A stretch of 64,000 bases of DNA from Haloparvum alkalitolerans (GTDB lineage: Archaea; Halobacteriota; Halobacteria; Halobacteriales; Haloferacaceae): positions 186,001-250,000 of the forward strand of contig NZ_JBNLIA010000003.1 of NCBI RefSeq assembly GCF_050122995.1. Direction: 5' to 3'. Under the pieces are notes generated by a model. That model was not told the DNA's origin. It made no database searches and worked only from the letters and a program-made list of their open reading frames with translations. Position numbers and translations under genes: made by a program. This document shows positions 33,833 to 42,724 of this stretch, piece by piece (the stretch's first letter is position 1; each line of letters opens with the position of its first letter).

Positions 33833-34726
33833 ATGGGTTCCCGCAAGCGACTGCTGACCCGACGTACCGTCCTCACCGGCGCCGCGGCCACCGGCGTCGC
33901 CGCGCTCGCAGGCTGCACCGGCAGCGAGGGTGAGGCGACGGCGACCGACGACGAGACGACCGCGACCGAGGGGTCCCCGGATGGCGGAACGGCGACCGAG
34001 GAGAGCACCTACGCCACCGAGGGCGACCTCACGGTCGACGCGTCCTGGGAGGGCGAGGAGGCCTCCGCCTCCGGTACCGTCACCGTCGCGGCCGACACCG
34101 AGGTCACTGCGTTCGTCGAAGCCGGCGCGGGCGTCGTCGTCGAGTCCGGCGCCGTCGTCGAGGGGTCCGTCCGCAGCCTCGGCGCGGTCGAGGTCCGCGA
34201 GGGCGCGACCGTCACGGGCGACGTGGAGGGAACGGCCGTGACGCTCGGCGACGCCACGACCGTCGAGGGCGCGATCTCCGCGAACGGCGACCTGACGGTC
34301 GGTGCCGACGCCACGGTCGCGGGGCAGGTCTCCGCCTCCGGCGCCCTGACCGCGGCCGACGGCGCCTCGTTCAGGAGCTTCGTCGGCGCGACCGGCGCGG
34401 TCGAGCTGGGCGAGGGCGTCACCGTCGAGCGGACCGTCTCCGGCGGCTCGGACGTGACCGTCGGCGCCGAGTCGACCGTCGGCGGCGGGCTCGTCACCGG
34501 CGCGTTCACCACCGGCGCGAACGTGACCGTCACCGGCGACGTGGAGGCCGCCTCCATCGAACTCGGCGAGGGCAACGAGGTCGAGGGCTCGCTGTCGGCC
34601 GACGGCGCGGTCGTCGTCGGCGCGGACTCGACGGTCGCGGGCGACGCGACCGGCGAGACGGTCGAACTCGGTAGCGAGGCCACGGTCGAGGGCGAGGTCT
34701 CCGAGACCGGCGGCGACGACGCGTAA
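33833..34726 (+). CDS. Tat-exported lipoprotein with bactofilin-like beta-helix repeats
   Basis: A 297-residue lipoprotein. The N-terminus has LTRRTVLTG (twin Arg) and lipobox LAGC at about residues 25-28, so it is Tat-exported and lipid-anchored outside the cell. A Thr/Glu/Asp-rich linker (about 30-60) follows. Residues about 60-290 are short repeats rich in G, V and T (for example ATVTGDVEGT, SIELGEGNEVEGSL), matching the pattern of polymer-forming bactofilin-like (DUF342/583-like) beta-helices. Bactofilins are usually cytoplasmic scaffolds, so an exterior one is notable. Confidence 0.85.
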   Translation: MGSRKRLLTRRTVLTGAAATGVAALAGCTGSEGEATATDDETTATEGSPDGGTATEESTYATEGDLTVDASWEGEEASASGTVTVAADTEVTAFVEAGAGVVVESGAVVEGSVRSLGAVEVREGATVTGDVEGTAVTLGDATTVEGAISANGDLTVGADATVAGQVSASGALTAADGASFRSFVGATGAVELGEGVTVERTVSGGSDVTVGAESTVGGGLVTGAFTTGANVTVTGDVEAASIELGEGNEVEGSLSADGAVVVGADSTVAGDATGETVELGSEATVEGEVSETGGDDA

Positions 34727-34837
34727 ACCGGCTACAGCGACTTTTTGAACCGCGGTTCGAACTCGGTTGTAGACCCCGCTGATCGGGAGTGAGACGTTCG
34801 GTGAATCCCAGCCGACTCCCGCTACGATTTGTGTGGC

Positions 34838-35156
34838 TCTGCTGTTGATCCTGCTGTTTGGAACAGCACCACCCAGAAAGCCCCAGCCGGCTCGACCGTC
34901 CGCGGCACGCTCTGCGCTCCTCGCTCCCCGCACAGCTCGCTGCGGTGCTTGAGGCGCCGGGGCCGGATCGAGCCGGCAGCCCCTTTCAGTCCCACCCCGC
35001 TCCGCACCGTAGGCCTCGCACCTCCCCAACCTCGGCCGCGGGCCGGCCGCGAAACCGCAGCGCGGGACAACCCGCGTCCCGCTGGCCTCCAGCGTGCAGT
35101 AGCGCGCTGGAGACACCGCAGGCAGCCGGCCCGCGACCTCCCTCGCGCGCGCCGAC
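34838..35156 (-). repeat. Dispersed GC-rich intergenic element, copy 2
   Basis: About 320 bp in the gap between the lipoprotein and rpa2 (34727-35393), opposite orientation to copies 1 and 3. The inverted repeat is agccggctcga (34885-34895) and tcgagccggc (34968-34977), with a 93-nt core as in copy 3. The tail (34838-34884) reads, on the minus strand, ggggctttctg and then gttccaaacagcaggatc. An extra hairpin lies at 35084-35111. The remaining 240 bp before rpa2 show no supported gene. Confidence 0.8.
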
Positions 35157-35393
35157 CGCAACCGTGCCACAGCACCGCGGTGGGCCGCGACAGTACGCGG
35201 CCACGCGGCGGTCGGCCGCCCGTCGCTTCCGGTCCGCCGCCGAACCCTTTTGTACGAAACCGCGGCCATGTTCGGGCATGCAGCGACCGACGCGCGAGCG
35301 TGCCGTTGGAGCGTCGAAACCGCGAGACTGCGGCGTCTCACCGGGGCAAGGACAACGCTTATGCGCGGGCTCACCAACTCACGACGTAGGATT

Positions 35394-36899
35394 ATGGGAG
35401 TGATCGAGGACGTCTACGAGGACCTCGACACCGACGTCGCCTACGAGGAGTTCGAGGCGGCCGTCGAGGACAAGGTCGAGCAGATGGGGGGCCTCGCGGA
35501 CGAGGAGACGGCGGCGATGCTCATCGCCCACGAGCTGAAGGACGGCGAGGCCGACACGATCGCCGACATCGAGCCGGGCATGGACGAGGTGAAGTTCCTC
35601 GGCAAGGTGACCTCCATCGGAGAGATCCGCACCTTCGACCGCGAGGGCGACGACGGCGAGGAGAGCGAGGGTCGCGTCTGCAACGTCGAGATCGCGGACG
35701 CCTCCGGCTCCGTCCGCGTCGCGCTGTGGGACGAGATGGCCGTCGCCACGGAGGAAGAACTGGAGGTCGGCGACGTGTTGCGCGTCGCGGGCCGCCCCAA
35801 GGAGGGGTACAACGGCCTCGAGGTGAGCGCCAACAAGGTCGAGATCGACGAGGACGCGGAGGTCGACGTGCAGGTGCTCGACACCTACCAGGTCGAGGAC
35901 CTCACGCTCGGCGCCTCCGACGTGGATCTGGTCGGGAAGGTGCTCGACACCGACTCCGTGCGTACGTTCGACCGCGACGACGGCAGCGAGGGCCGCGTCG
36001 CCAACCTCACCGTCGGCGACGAGACCGGCCGCGTCCGGATCACGCTGTGGGACGGCAAGGCCGACCTCGCGGAGGAGTTCGAACCCGGCGAGGTCGTCGA
36101 GATCGTGGACGGCTACGTCCGCGAGCGCGACGGCGACCTCGAGCTCCACGTCGGGGATCGCGGCTCCCTCGAGCGCGTCGACGAAGAGGTGGAGTACGTT
36201 CCCGAGACGACCGATATCGCGGACGTGGAGCTCGACCGGACCGTCGACATCGCTGGCGGCGTCATCGAGACCGACCCCAAGCGCACGTTCGACCGCGACG
36301 ATGGAAGCGAGGGACAGGTCCGCAACGTCCGGATCAAGGACGAAACCGGCGAGATCCGCGTCGCGCTGTGGGGCGACAAGGCCGACGCCGACATCGATCT
36401 GGCCGACCGCGTCGTCTTCACCGACGTGGAGATCCAGGACGGCTGGCAGGACGACCTCGAGGCGTCCGCGAACTGGCGCTCCACGGTGAGCGTGCTGGAC
36501 GGGGACGCGGCGACCGGCGGGTCGGCCGGCTCCGCGGACCCTGCGGACTCCGCGGACGCCGCCGGCGACGAAACGGGACTCGGCGCGTTCTCGGACGACG
36601 GTGGCTCGGCTGGCGGCTCCGACGGCGGGTCGTCGGACGCCGACGTGGGGTCCGACGACGCCGGAAGCGCGGCCGTCTCGGGCGGTGCGACCGGCTCCGG
36701 CGGCGCGGCCGCGGCGACCGCGGAGGCGGGCGAAGTCGAGTTCACCGGAACCGTCGTGCAGGCGGGCGAGCCGGTCGTGCTCGACGACGGCCGGAAGACC
36801 AAGAGCGTGGAGACGGACGCCAACCTCCGGCTCGGCGAGGAAGTGACCGTCCGCGGGACGGAGCGGGACGGCACCATCGACGCCGACGAGGTCTTCTGA
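35394..36899 (+). CDS. rpa2: Single-stranded DNA binding protein, replication protein A (RPA2-type)
   Basis: Binds and protects single-stranded DNA during replication and repair. The 501-residue protein has an N-terminal segment (residues 1-60), then three OB folds, each marked by RTFDR(D/E) and VRVALWDE- or RITLWDG-like strands (about 65-160, 170-265, 285-365). A Ser/Gly/Asp-rich linker (about 370-450) leads to a small C-terminal OB-like end. The ATG at 35394 is chosen because MGVIEDVYEDLD is the family start. As in other haloarchaea, a histone gene follows nearby on the same strand. Confidence 0.94.
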   Translation: MGVIEDVYEDLDTDVAYEEFEAAVEDKVEQMGGLADEETAAMLIAHELKDGEADTIADIEPGMDEVKFLGKVTSIGEIRTFDREGDDGEESEGRVCNVEIADASGSVRVALWDEMAVATEEELEVGDVLRVAGRPKEGYNGLEVSANKVEIDEDAEVDVQVLDTYQVEDLTLGASDVDLVGKVLDTDSVRTFDRDDGSEGRVANLTVGDETGRVRITLWDGKADLAEEFEPGEVVEIVDGYVRERDGDLELHVGDRGSLERVDEEVEYVPETTDIADVELDRTVDIAGGVIETDPKRTFDRDDGSEGQVRNVRIKDETGEIRVALWGDKADADIDLADRVVFTDVEIQDGWQDDLEASANWRSTVSVLDGDAATGGSAGSADPADSADAAGDETGLGAFSDDGGSAGGSDGGSSDADVGSDDAGSAAVSGGATGSGGAAAATAEAGEVEFTGTVVQAGEPVVLDDGRKTKSVETDANLRLGEEVTVRGTERDGTIDADEVF

Positions 36900-37030
36900 C
36901 CGGCGGTCGAGCCGGCCCCTCGCGACCGCTCGTCCCGTTCAATCCGCCGGCGCGAAAACGAGCGTCTGAGCGACGCCGATGGGGCGGATCGGTGGTTGAG
37001 ACGGCGTTACACCGAGACGCAACGGAAACC

Positions 37031-37038
37031 GTTATACG
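37031..37038 (+). promoter_or_regulatory. TATA box and BRE of the histone gene
   Basis: gttatacg lies 23-30 bp before the ATG at 37061, preceded by the purine-rich BRE-like ggaaacc (37024-37030). Confidence 0.65.
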
Positions 37039-37060
37039 GGGCAGGTCCCCGTGTGTGGGT

Positions 37061-37492
37061 ATGAGTGTCGAGCTACCGTTCGCCCCGGTCGACCAGATAA
37101 TCCGGCGCAACGCGGGCGACCTCCGCGTGAGCGCCGGCGCGGCCGAGGCGCTCGCGCGTCGCGTACAGGAGCACGGCGCGACGCTGGCCGAGGACGCGGC
37201 CGAGCGGGCGACGGCGGACGGTCGGAAGACCCTGATGGCGGCGGATTTCGGCGTCGAACAGGTCGTCGACCGCGAGGACCTCACGCTCCCGGTCGCGCCG
37301 GTCGACCGCATCGCCCGGCTCCATATCGACGACCGCTACCGGGTCGGGATGGACGCCCGGATCGCGCTCGCCGACATCCTCGAGGACTACGCCGACAACG
37401 TCGCGAGCGCGGCCGCGACCCTGGCGCACCACGCCGACCGCCGGACGATCCAGGCGGAGGACATCGAGACGTACTTCGCGCTCTTCGAGTAG
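37061..37492 (+). CDS. hstA: Archaeal histone, two fused histone folds
   Basis: A 143-residue doublet histone. Each half is a histone fold: LPFAPVDQIIRRNAGDLRVS and LPVAPVDRIARLHIDDRYRV mark the two N-terminal helices, with the third helices at about 55-65 (KTLMAADFGVEQV) and 128-140 (RTIQAEDIETYFA). A single chain thus makes the dimer that binds DNA. It shares an operon with the deacetylase gene (1 bp gap). Haloarchaeal histones may act more as regulators than as bulk packaging proteins. Confidence 0.96.
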   Translation: MSVELPFAPVDQIIRRNAGDLRVSAGAAEALARRVQEHGATLAEDAAERATADGRKTLMAADFGVEQVVDREDLTLPVAPVDRIARLHIDDRYRVGMDARIALADILEDYADNVASAAATLAHHADRRTIQAEDIETYFALFE

Positions 37493-37493
37493 G

Positions 37494-38498
37494 ATGCAGT
37501 TCGGCTACAACGAGGTCTGTCTCGACCACGATACCGGCGAACGACACCCCGAGACCGCCGACCGGCTCCGGGCGATCCGCCGCGGGCTCAACAAGCGGCA
37601 CGGCGTCGAGTACGTCGACGCGCCGCCCGCGAGCCGCGCGGCCGTGGAGGCGGTCCACGACGAGGGATACGTCGGCGAGTTCGAGCGGTTCTGCGCGGAC
37701 GGCGGCGGTAACTGGGACCCCGACACCGTCGCCTGCGGGGCGACGTGGGACGCCGCGCTCGCCTCGGCCGGGCTCTCGCAGTGGGCCGCAACCGCCGCGC
37801 TGGAGGGAGCCGACGGCCGGAAGACGCCGTTCGCGATCGGGCGACCGCCGGGACATCACGCGGTCGAGGAGGACGCGATGGGCTTCTGTTTCTTCAACAA
37901 CGCGGCGGTCGCGGCCCAGACCGCACTCGACGACGACCTCGCCGAGCGCGTCGCGATCTTCGACTGGGACGTCCACCACGGAAACGGCACGCAGGACATC
38001 TTCTACGACCGCGGCGACGTGTTCTACGCCTCCGCTCACGAGGACGGGCTCTACCCCGGCACCGGCGCGGCCGACGAGACGGGCGAGGGCGACGGCGACG
38101 GAACGACGCTCAACGCGCCGCTTGCCGCCGGAGCGGGCGACGCGGACTACGCCCACGTGATCGAGGGGGCGCTCGCCCCCGCGCTCGACCGCTTCGACCC
38201 CGACCTCGTCATCGTCTCGGCGGGCTTCGACGCCCACAGACACGACCCCATCTCCCGGATGCGCGTCTCCTCGGAGGGATACGCGCTGATGACCGACCTG
38301 CTGCGCGACGTCGCGGACGCCTCGGACGCGGCGCTCGCGTTCGTGCTCGAAGGGGGCTACGGCCTCGACACGCTGTCGGAAGGCGTCGCGATGGTTCACG
38401 AGACGTTCGACGGGCGGTCCCCGGTCGCTCCCGACGGGGAGCCCGACGAGGCGACGATCGACCTCGTGGAGAGCCTCCGGACGCGGTTCGACCTGTAG
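37494..38498 (+). CDS. Histone deacetylase family protein
   Basis: A 334-residue class II-type deacetylase (AcuC/HDAC fold). The catalytic and zinc sites are visible: RPPGHHAVEEDAMGFC with the tandem His, and DWDVHHGNGTQDIF with Asp and His zinc ligands; the later D of SAGFDAHRHDP is the third ligand. It deacetylates Nε-acetyl-lysine or polyamines. The ATG follows the histone stop by 1 bp, which places an acetyl-lysine eraser in an operon with the histone. The histone as its substrate is an inference, since other proteins are equally possible. Confidence 0.94.
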   Translation: MQFGYNEVCLDHDTGERHPETADRLRAIRRGLNKRHGVEYVDAPPASRAAVEAVHDEGYVGEFERFCADGGGNWDPDTVACGATWDAALASAGLSQWAATAALEGADGRKTPFAIGRPPGHHAVEEDAMGFCFFNNAAVAAQTALDDDLAERVAIFDWDVHHGNGTQDIFYDRGDVFYASAHEDGLYPGTGAADETGEGDGDGTTLNAPLAAGAGDADYAHVIEGALAPALDRFDPDLVIVSAGFDAHRHDPISRMRVSSEGYALMTDLLRDVADASDAALAFVLEGGYGLDTLSEGVAMVHETFDGRSPVAPDGEPDEATIDLVESLRTRFDL

Positions 38499-38504
38499 GG
38501 TCCC

Positions 38505-39878
38505 TCAGGGCCGCGGATCGAAGTGCTCTCGCAGCGCGTCGCCGAACCCGTCCGCGAGCGCCGCCACGTCGTCGCCGACGAGCACCTCCCGCTCCTCGAG
38601 CGCGGTGGCGACGTGGACCCCGAGCCCGACGTCGAACACCGCCTCGCTTGCGAGGAACGCCGCGGCGGTCGTGAACTCTCGCTCCCGCTCCACGACGTAA
38701 CGGTCGCCGTCGAGGAAGGGACCGTACGCGTCCGCGTCGTCGCCGTAGGCCGCGTAGAATCCCTCGGCGTGGTCGCGGACGTGGACCGGCGGCCCGCCGT
38801 GGGACTCGACGGTAGGTCGCTCCGCCACCGAGAGTTCGGCGAACAGCGCCGCGCGGTCGCCCTCCGCGTCGACCATCGCCCGCGAGCGGAGTGGCTCGAA
38901 CCCCCGATCACCGAGTCCACCCACGATCCCCGAGAGCGATTTGCGGAGCTGCGGCCACAGCTGGTCGGGGACCAGGTCCGGCGCGTCGAAGACGACCGCG
39001 ACGGGCGTCGTCCCGCGCCGGTCGATGTGCTCGCGCACGTCGGCGGGCGAAAGCGGGTCGCGTTCGGGCGGGAAGAACCGCTCCTCGGAGGGGTCCCGGA
39101 GCAACGCCCGGGCGTGGTGCTGGAGCCGGGCGACGTTCTCGGCGTCACAGACGGCGGCGACGTTGCGCTCGGGGTCGGTGGGGTCGATCACCACGAGCGG
39201 GTCGTCGAACGTCCGCTCGGCGTGGTCCTCGGGGTCGAGTTCGACCGGCGGGCGCCAGTCGGCGGCCGCCTCGACCAGCGGGACGAACCCCCCGTACTCC
39301 GCGACGAGCAACTCGGTGAGGTACCCCGAGAAGCCGCGCGTCCGGAGGTCGCTCCCGTAGGCGCCGACCCCCTTCAGGAACCGTTTGGCGAGGCGGACGC
39401 CGTCCGCGAGGTCGTCGTCGAGCCGCGCCTCCAGGTAGGCGTTGTGGAAGGGCGTGCGGTCGACCGCCGACTGGATGGCGGTCGCGTCGGCCACGTCGTA
39501 GCAGGGGACGAGATCCACGTCGAAGCCGCGGTACTCGCCTTTCACGTAGGGGTGTTCGGCGTACTCCTCGTGACCGTCCGGAAGGACGTGGTGGCCCACC
39601 TCCAGTCCGTAGGTCTCCAGCTCCTCGCGCGGGAGGTCCGGCGGGAAGCGCACGAAGAGGTCGATGTCGCGGTCGCCCGCGAGCCACGTCCCCCGCGCGG
39701 TCGAGCCCACCTGCACCACGTCCGCCTCGACCGGCAGGTCCGCGACCGCCTCCCGGGCGCGGTCGGACAGCGCCGCCGCGACCGACGCGAGCCGTTCCCG
39801 CTCCTCGGCGTCCGGAGTGACGCGCTCGCGGACCGACTCCAGCACCGCCGCGAGTTCCGCGTCGTCGGCCTCGCTCAT
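38505..39878 (-). CDS. cca: CCA-adding tRNA nucleotidyltransferase (archaeal class I)
   Basis: Adds CCA to tRNA 3' ends, which the tRNA genes in this window do not encode. The 457-residue protein has the polymerase-beta-like head with GSTARGTW and DRDIDLFVRF (metal-binding Asp pair), then VKGEYRGFDVDLVPCYDV with the third Asp, followed by body and tail domains. The ATG at 39878 was chosen since MSEADDAELAAVLE starts family homology; the upstream in-frame sequence is not conserved in character. It is convergent with the deacetylase gene, with 6 bp between stops. Confidence 0.96.
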   Translation of the reverse strand: MSEADDAELAAVLESVRERVTPDAEERERLASVAAALSDRAREAVADLPVEADVVQVGSTARGTWLAGDRDIDLFVRFPPDLPREELETYGLEVGHHVLPDGHEEYAEHPYVKGEYRGFDVDLVPCYDVADATAIQSAVDRTPFHNAYLEARLDDDLADGVRLAKRFLKGVGAYGSDLRTRGFSGYLTELLVAEYGGFVPLVEAAADWRPPVELDPEDHAERTFDDPLVVIDPTDPERNVAAVCDAENVARLQHHARALLRDPSEERFFPPERDPLSPADVREHIDRRGTTPVAVVFDAPDLVPDQLWPQLRKSLSGIVGGLGDRGFEPLRSRAMVDAEGDRAALFAELSVAERPTVESHGGPPVHVRDHAEGFYAAYGDDADAYGPFLDGDRYVVEREREFTTAAAFLASEAVFDVGLGVHVATALEEREVLVGDDVAALADGFGDALREHFDPRP

Positions 39879-40027
39879 GGGCCGGCTTCTCCGCGTCGGC
39901 GTGAAAGCGTGTCGGTCGTCGGGCTCCCGGTTCGATAACTGTACGCACGGTTCGTGGCGACGCGCGACGACGCCGTCGGGCGGAAACGAAAGCCCTATCA
40001 AAACGTCCGCGCTACGAATGGATGCGT

Positions 40028-40100
40028 GCCGAAGTAGCTCAGTTGGTAGAGCGCCTCGCTGTTAACGAGGCGGTCCCAGGTTCGAGTCCTGGCTTCGGCG
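40028..40100 (+). tRNA. tRNA-Asn (anticodon GTT)
   Basis: A 73-nt cloverleaf: acceptor gccgaag with cttcggc and discriminator G; anticodon arm cctcg-ctgttaa-cgagg with anticodon GTT; T arm ccagg-ttcgagt-cctgg. No intron; CCA not encoded. Confidence 0.95.
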
Positions 40101-40186
40101 TCTTCTTTCGATCTCACCCGGACAGTTCCGACCCTGTGTCTCCGGTCCGATACGCTAAAGGGACCGCTCCGGCTACCTCGGAGTGC

Positions 40187-40262
40187 GGGCCTTTAGCTTA
40201 GTCTGGCCGAAAGCCCCCCGCTCATAACGGGGTGAGCGCCGGTTCAAATCCGGCAGGGCCCA
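40187..40262 (+). tRNA. tRNA with CAT anticodon, probably tRNA-Ile2 (or Met)
   Basis: A 76-nt cloverleaf: acceptor gggcctt with agggccc and discriminator A; anticodon arm ccccg-ctcataa-cgggg with CAT; T arm gccgg-ttcaaat-ccggc. It does not look like the initiator, which begins agcgggg in haloarchaea. The elongator tRNA-Met of Haloferax has an intron, and this gene has none. The gggcc start and A73 fit isoleucine tRNAs. The Ile2 identity is therefore favoured, and it would need TiaS. Confidence 0.8.
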
Positions 40263-40394
40263 TGCCTTCTCCAGTCGCTGCGCGTCCCGTCGCACGCCCG
40301 CTCCCCAGAAGGCTTATTGCCGGTACTCCACCTTCACCGGTAGAGATGGACCGCGAGCCACGGCCGACGAACGCGTGTGCGCCCTCCACCAGCC

Positions 40395-42692
40395 ATGACC
40401 GGTGAGGACGCCCCCGGCGTCGACCGTCGGACGGTCCTCGGCGCGGTCGCGGGGCTCGGCGCCGCCTCGCTGTCGGGCTGTTCCGCGCTCGACCGCGGGG
40501 ACGACGCCGAGACCACGCCCGCGGACGACGACCGCGCCCGCGAGCTCGCGGAGCGGTTCGCGCCGACGCTGTACTTCGACGCCCACGAACGCTGGTTCCC
40601 GACGGACCCGCGTCCCTACACGAGCGAGGAGGAGGGTGAGACGGTCGTGGACGGCTTCGACGCCTTCGACGGCTACCACGAGCGGTTCGACGGAAGCGCC
40701 GACGGCGAGGACGGCTCTCCGACCCCGCCGAACCCGACCGTCTTCTACCGCGCGGTCGAGTACGCGGACTCGCCGCTGTCGGTCGCCCAGTTCTGGTTCT
40801 ACTCCGCGTTCGACCAGTTCACGACCAACTTCCACTGGCACGACTGGGAGGTGTTGCACGTCTTCGTCGACGACGAGGCCGACGAGCCGCAGCTGTTCGT
40901 CGCGAGTTCGCACTCCCGGAAGGTGCCGAACAACGAGTTCCTCGACCCGGAGCCGGACGCTGTCCCCCGGATCCTCCCCGAGTTGGGGTCACACTCCAGC
41001 ACGCTCTCGATCAACGACGTGCCGGACCGGTTCCAGCGCCTGCCGGACGGCGACCTCCTCGCGGACGTCACGAACACCGCCATCGAGGGGATCGAGGACC
41101 TCTCGGAGGTCCCGCTCGCGTACGGGCTCCCCCGGGACGAGGGATGGCGGCTCCCCTACGTCGTCCCCGAGTACGAGGGCGCGCCGCTCCACGAACACGA
41201 ACGGCTCCCGTCCGTCACCCGGGAGTCGCTGGTCGACGAGGCGCTCACCGTGCGCTCGCTCGACGCGCTGCAGTCGCCGCCGACCGACCTCCCCACGCGC
41301 GAGACGGGGCTGGTGTTCCGCCCCGCGGCGAGTGAGGGAGCCGGCGGAAGGAGCGACGCCGCGGGCTCCGAGGCCGACCTGGAAACGGACGTTGCCTACG
41401 ACCTCGTCCCGACGAGCGAGATCGAGCACATCGCCGCCTTCACCGGTCCGCAACTGAGCTTCGAGTTCTCGGTCCCGGAGGCGGTCGAGGACGCGGTCGC
41501 CGGCCACATCACGACGACCGGCGTACCGTGGGACCAGCCCCGCTACGAGAACCCCGCGGCGGACATCACCGCCCGCAACCACCGGGCCGAGCTGGCCGAC
41601 CGCTACGACGCCGTCGGCGAGGCGGGCGGGCTCAACGCGGTCGTCACGCGGGTCACCGAGGCGGTCACGAACGAGGACGCGCCCGACGGCGAGGGGCTGA
41701 CCACGGTCGCCGGCGGCGTGGAGTCGGTCGTCCTGCTGGAGAGCGACCCCGAGGCCGTCCCGACGTTCGGCGGCGTCGCGGCCGTGCAGGACGTGGCCGC
41801 GGGCGAGCACCGCCTCACCGTCAACGGCGCCGGCCGCGCCCCGCACAGCGAGCGCGTGACGGTCGCGGACGAGGACGACGCGCCCACGGTCGCCGGCGTC
41901 GCCGGCGAGGTCCCGCTGGTCGCCCGCGAGAACGCGACGAAGCTGACGGTCGGCGGGGACGCCGGGAGCGACGACGGGGGAGCGGAGACGGCGACCGACG
42001 AAACGGCGACCGACGGAACGGCGACCGAAGCGACCGCGACGGAAGGAACGGCAACCGAGGAGACGGAGGGGGCGGAGAGCGCCTCGGGGGCGGCCGCGTC
42101 CCTCGCCGCGGTTGCGGTCGAGGACGACTTCGCCGGCCGGATCTACGACTCGCCCGCCGCGGGGAGCGACGCGCTCTACGTCCACGCGGGCGGCGCGTAC
42201 ACGACCGAGGTCCGCGACGTCGACGACGCGGTGGGGGCGTACCGCGTCAACCCCGACCCCGACTCGGAGGACGGAGTCAGCATCGACCGACCAGAGACCG
42301 GGAAGGCGCCGCTGGCGGCGTTCCTCGCCGACATCGCCGCGGAGACGCGGGCGGAGGTCGCGGCGCTGGTCGACGAGGACGGCGACGAGGATGACGACGA
42401 CAACGGAACCGGTGGCACGGCCGGCGGCTCCGGGAACGCGGTGCAGGGGCTCGCTCGCGCGTTTCAGGCCGTGGTCGACGCGGCGGAGAAGGCGGCCGAG
42501 CGAGCGCAGGCGGGCGACCGCGGCGGCACGGACCGCCAGCTGGAGGTCGTCGCGGAGCGGCTTCAGCGGGCCGGCGACAGGCTCGCGGAGGCGAGCGACG
42601 ACGTGCCGGACCCCTTGTCGCGGGCGGCCGAGCGCCGACTCGAACAGGCGGACCGGCGGGCGACGCAGGCGCGGGAGTCCGAGAAGCTCTGA
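40395..42692 (+). CDS. Large Tat lipoprotein with Vps62/NPP1-like HDWE motif
   Basis: A 765-residue lipoprotein: DRRTVLGAV gives the twin Arg and SLSGC the lipobox (about residue 35), so it is lipid-anchored outside. Residues about 55-180 start FAPTLYFDAHERWFPTDPRPY and contain NFHWHDWEVLHVFVDD, resembling the HDWE region of Vps62- and necrosis-inducing NPP1-like folds; SSHSR follows. Later come a Ser/Gly linker, a Thr/Glu/Ala-rich low-complexity stretch (about 525-565) and a C-terminal helical part rich in Ala, Glu and Arg. Function unknown; the fold assignment rests on a short motif. Confidence 0.75.
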   Translation: MTGEDAPGVDRRTVLGAVAGLGAASLSGCSALDRGDDAETTPADDDRARELAERFAPTLYFDAHERWFPTDPRPYTSEEEGETVVDGFDAFDGYHERFDGSADGEDGSPTPPNPTVFYRAVEYADSPLSVAQFWFYSAFDQFTTNFHWHDWEVLHVFVDDEADEPQLFVASSHSRKVPNNEFLDPEPDAVPRILPELGSHSSTLSINDVPDRFQRLPDGDLLADVTNTAIEGIEDLSEVPLAYGLPRDEGWRLPYVVPEYEGAPLHEHERLPSVTRESLVDEALTVRSLDALQSPPTDLPTRETGLVFRPAASEGAGGRSDAAGSEADLETDVAYDLVPTSEIEHIAAFTGPQLSFEFSVPEAVEDAVAGHITTTGVPWDQPRYENPAADITARNHRAELADRYDAVGEAGGLNAVVTRVTEAVTNEDAPDGEGLTTVAGGVESVVLLESDPEAVPTFGGVAAVQDVAAGEHRLTVNGAGRAPHSERVTVADEDDAPTVAGVAGEVPLVARENATKLTVGGDAGSDDGGAETATDETATDGTATEATATEGTATEETEGAESASGAAASLAAVAVEDDFAGRIYDSPAAGSDALYVHAGGAYTTEVRDVDDAVGAYRVNPDPDSEDGVSIDRPETGKAPLAAFLADIAAETRAEVAALVDEDGDEDDDDNGTGGTAGGSGNAVQGLARAFQAVVDAAEKAAERAQAGDRGGTDRQLEVVAERLQRAGDRLAEASDDVPDPLSRAAERRLEQADRRATQARESEKL

Positions 42693-42724
42693 GCCGGGCC
42701 AGGGCGGTCCGAGCCGGCCGGCCC

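Noticed and set aside
32411..35377. Long minus-strand frame from the zinc ribbon gene through the lipoprotein region
   Set aside because: Only residues from the ATG at 33019 have domain features; the upstream part is antisense to the lipoprotein and crosses a repeat element.
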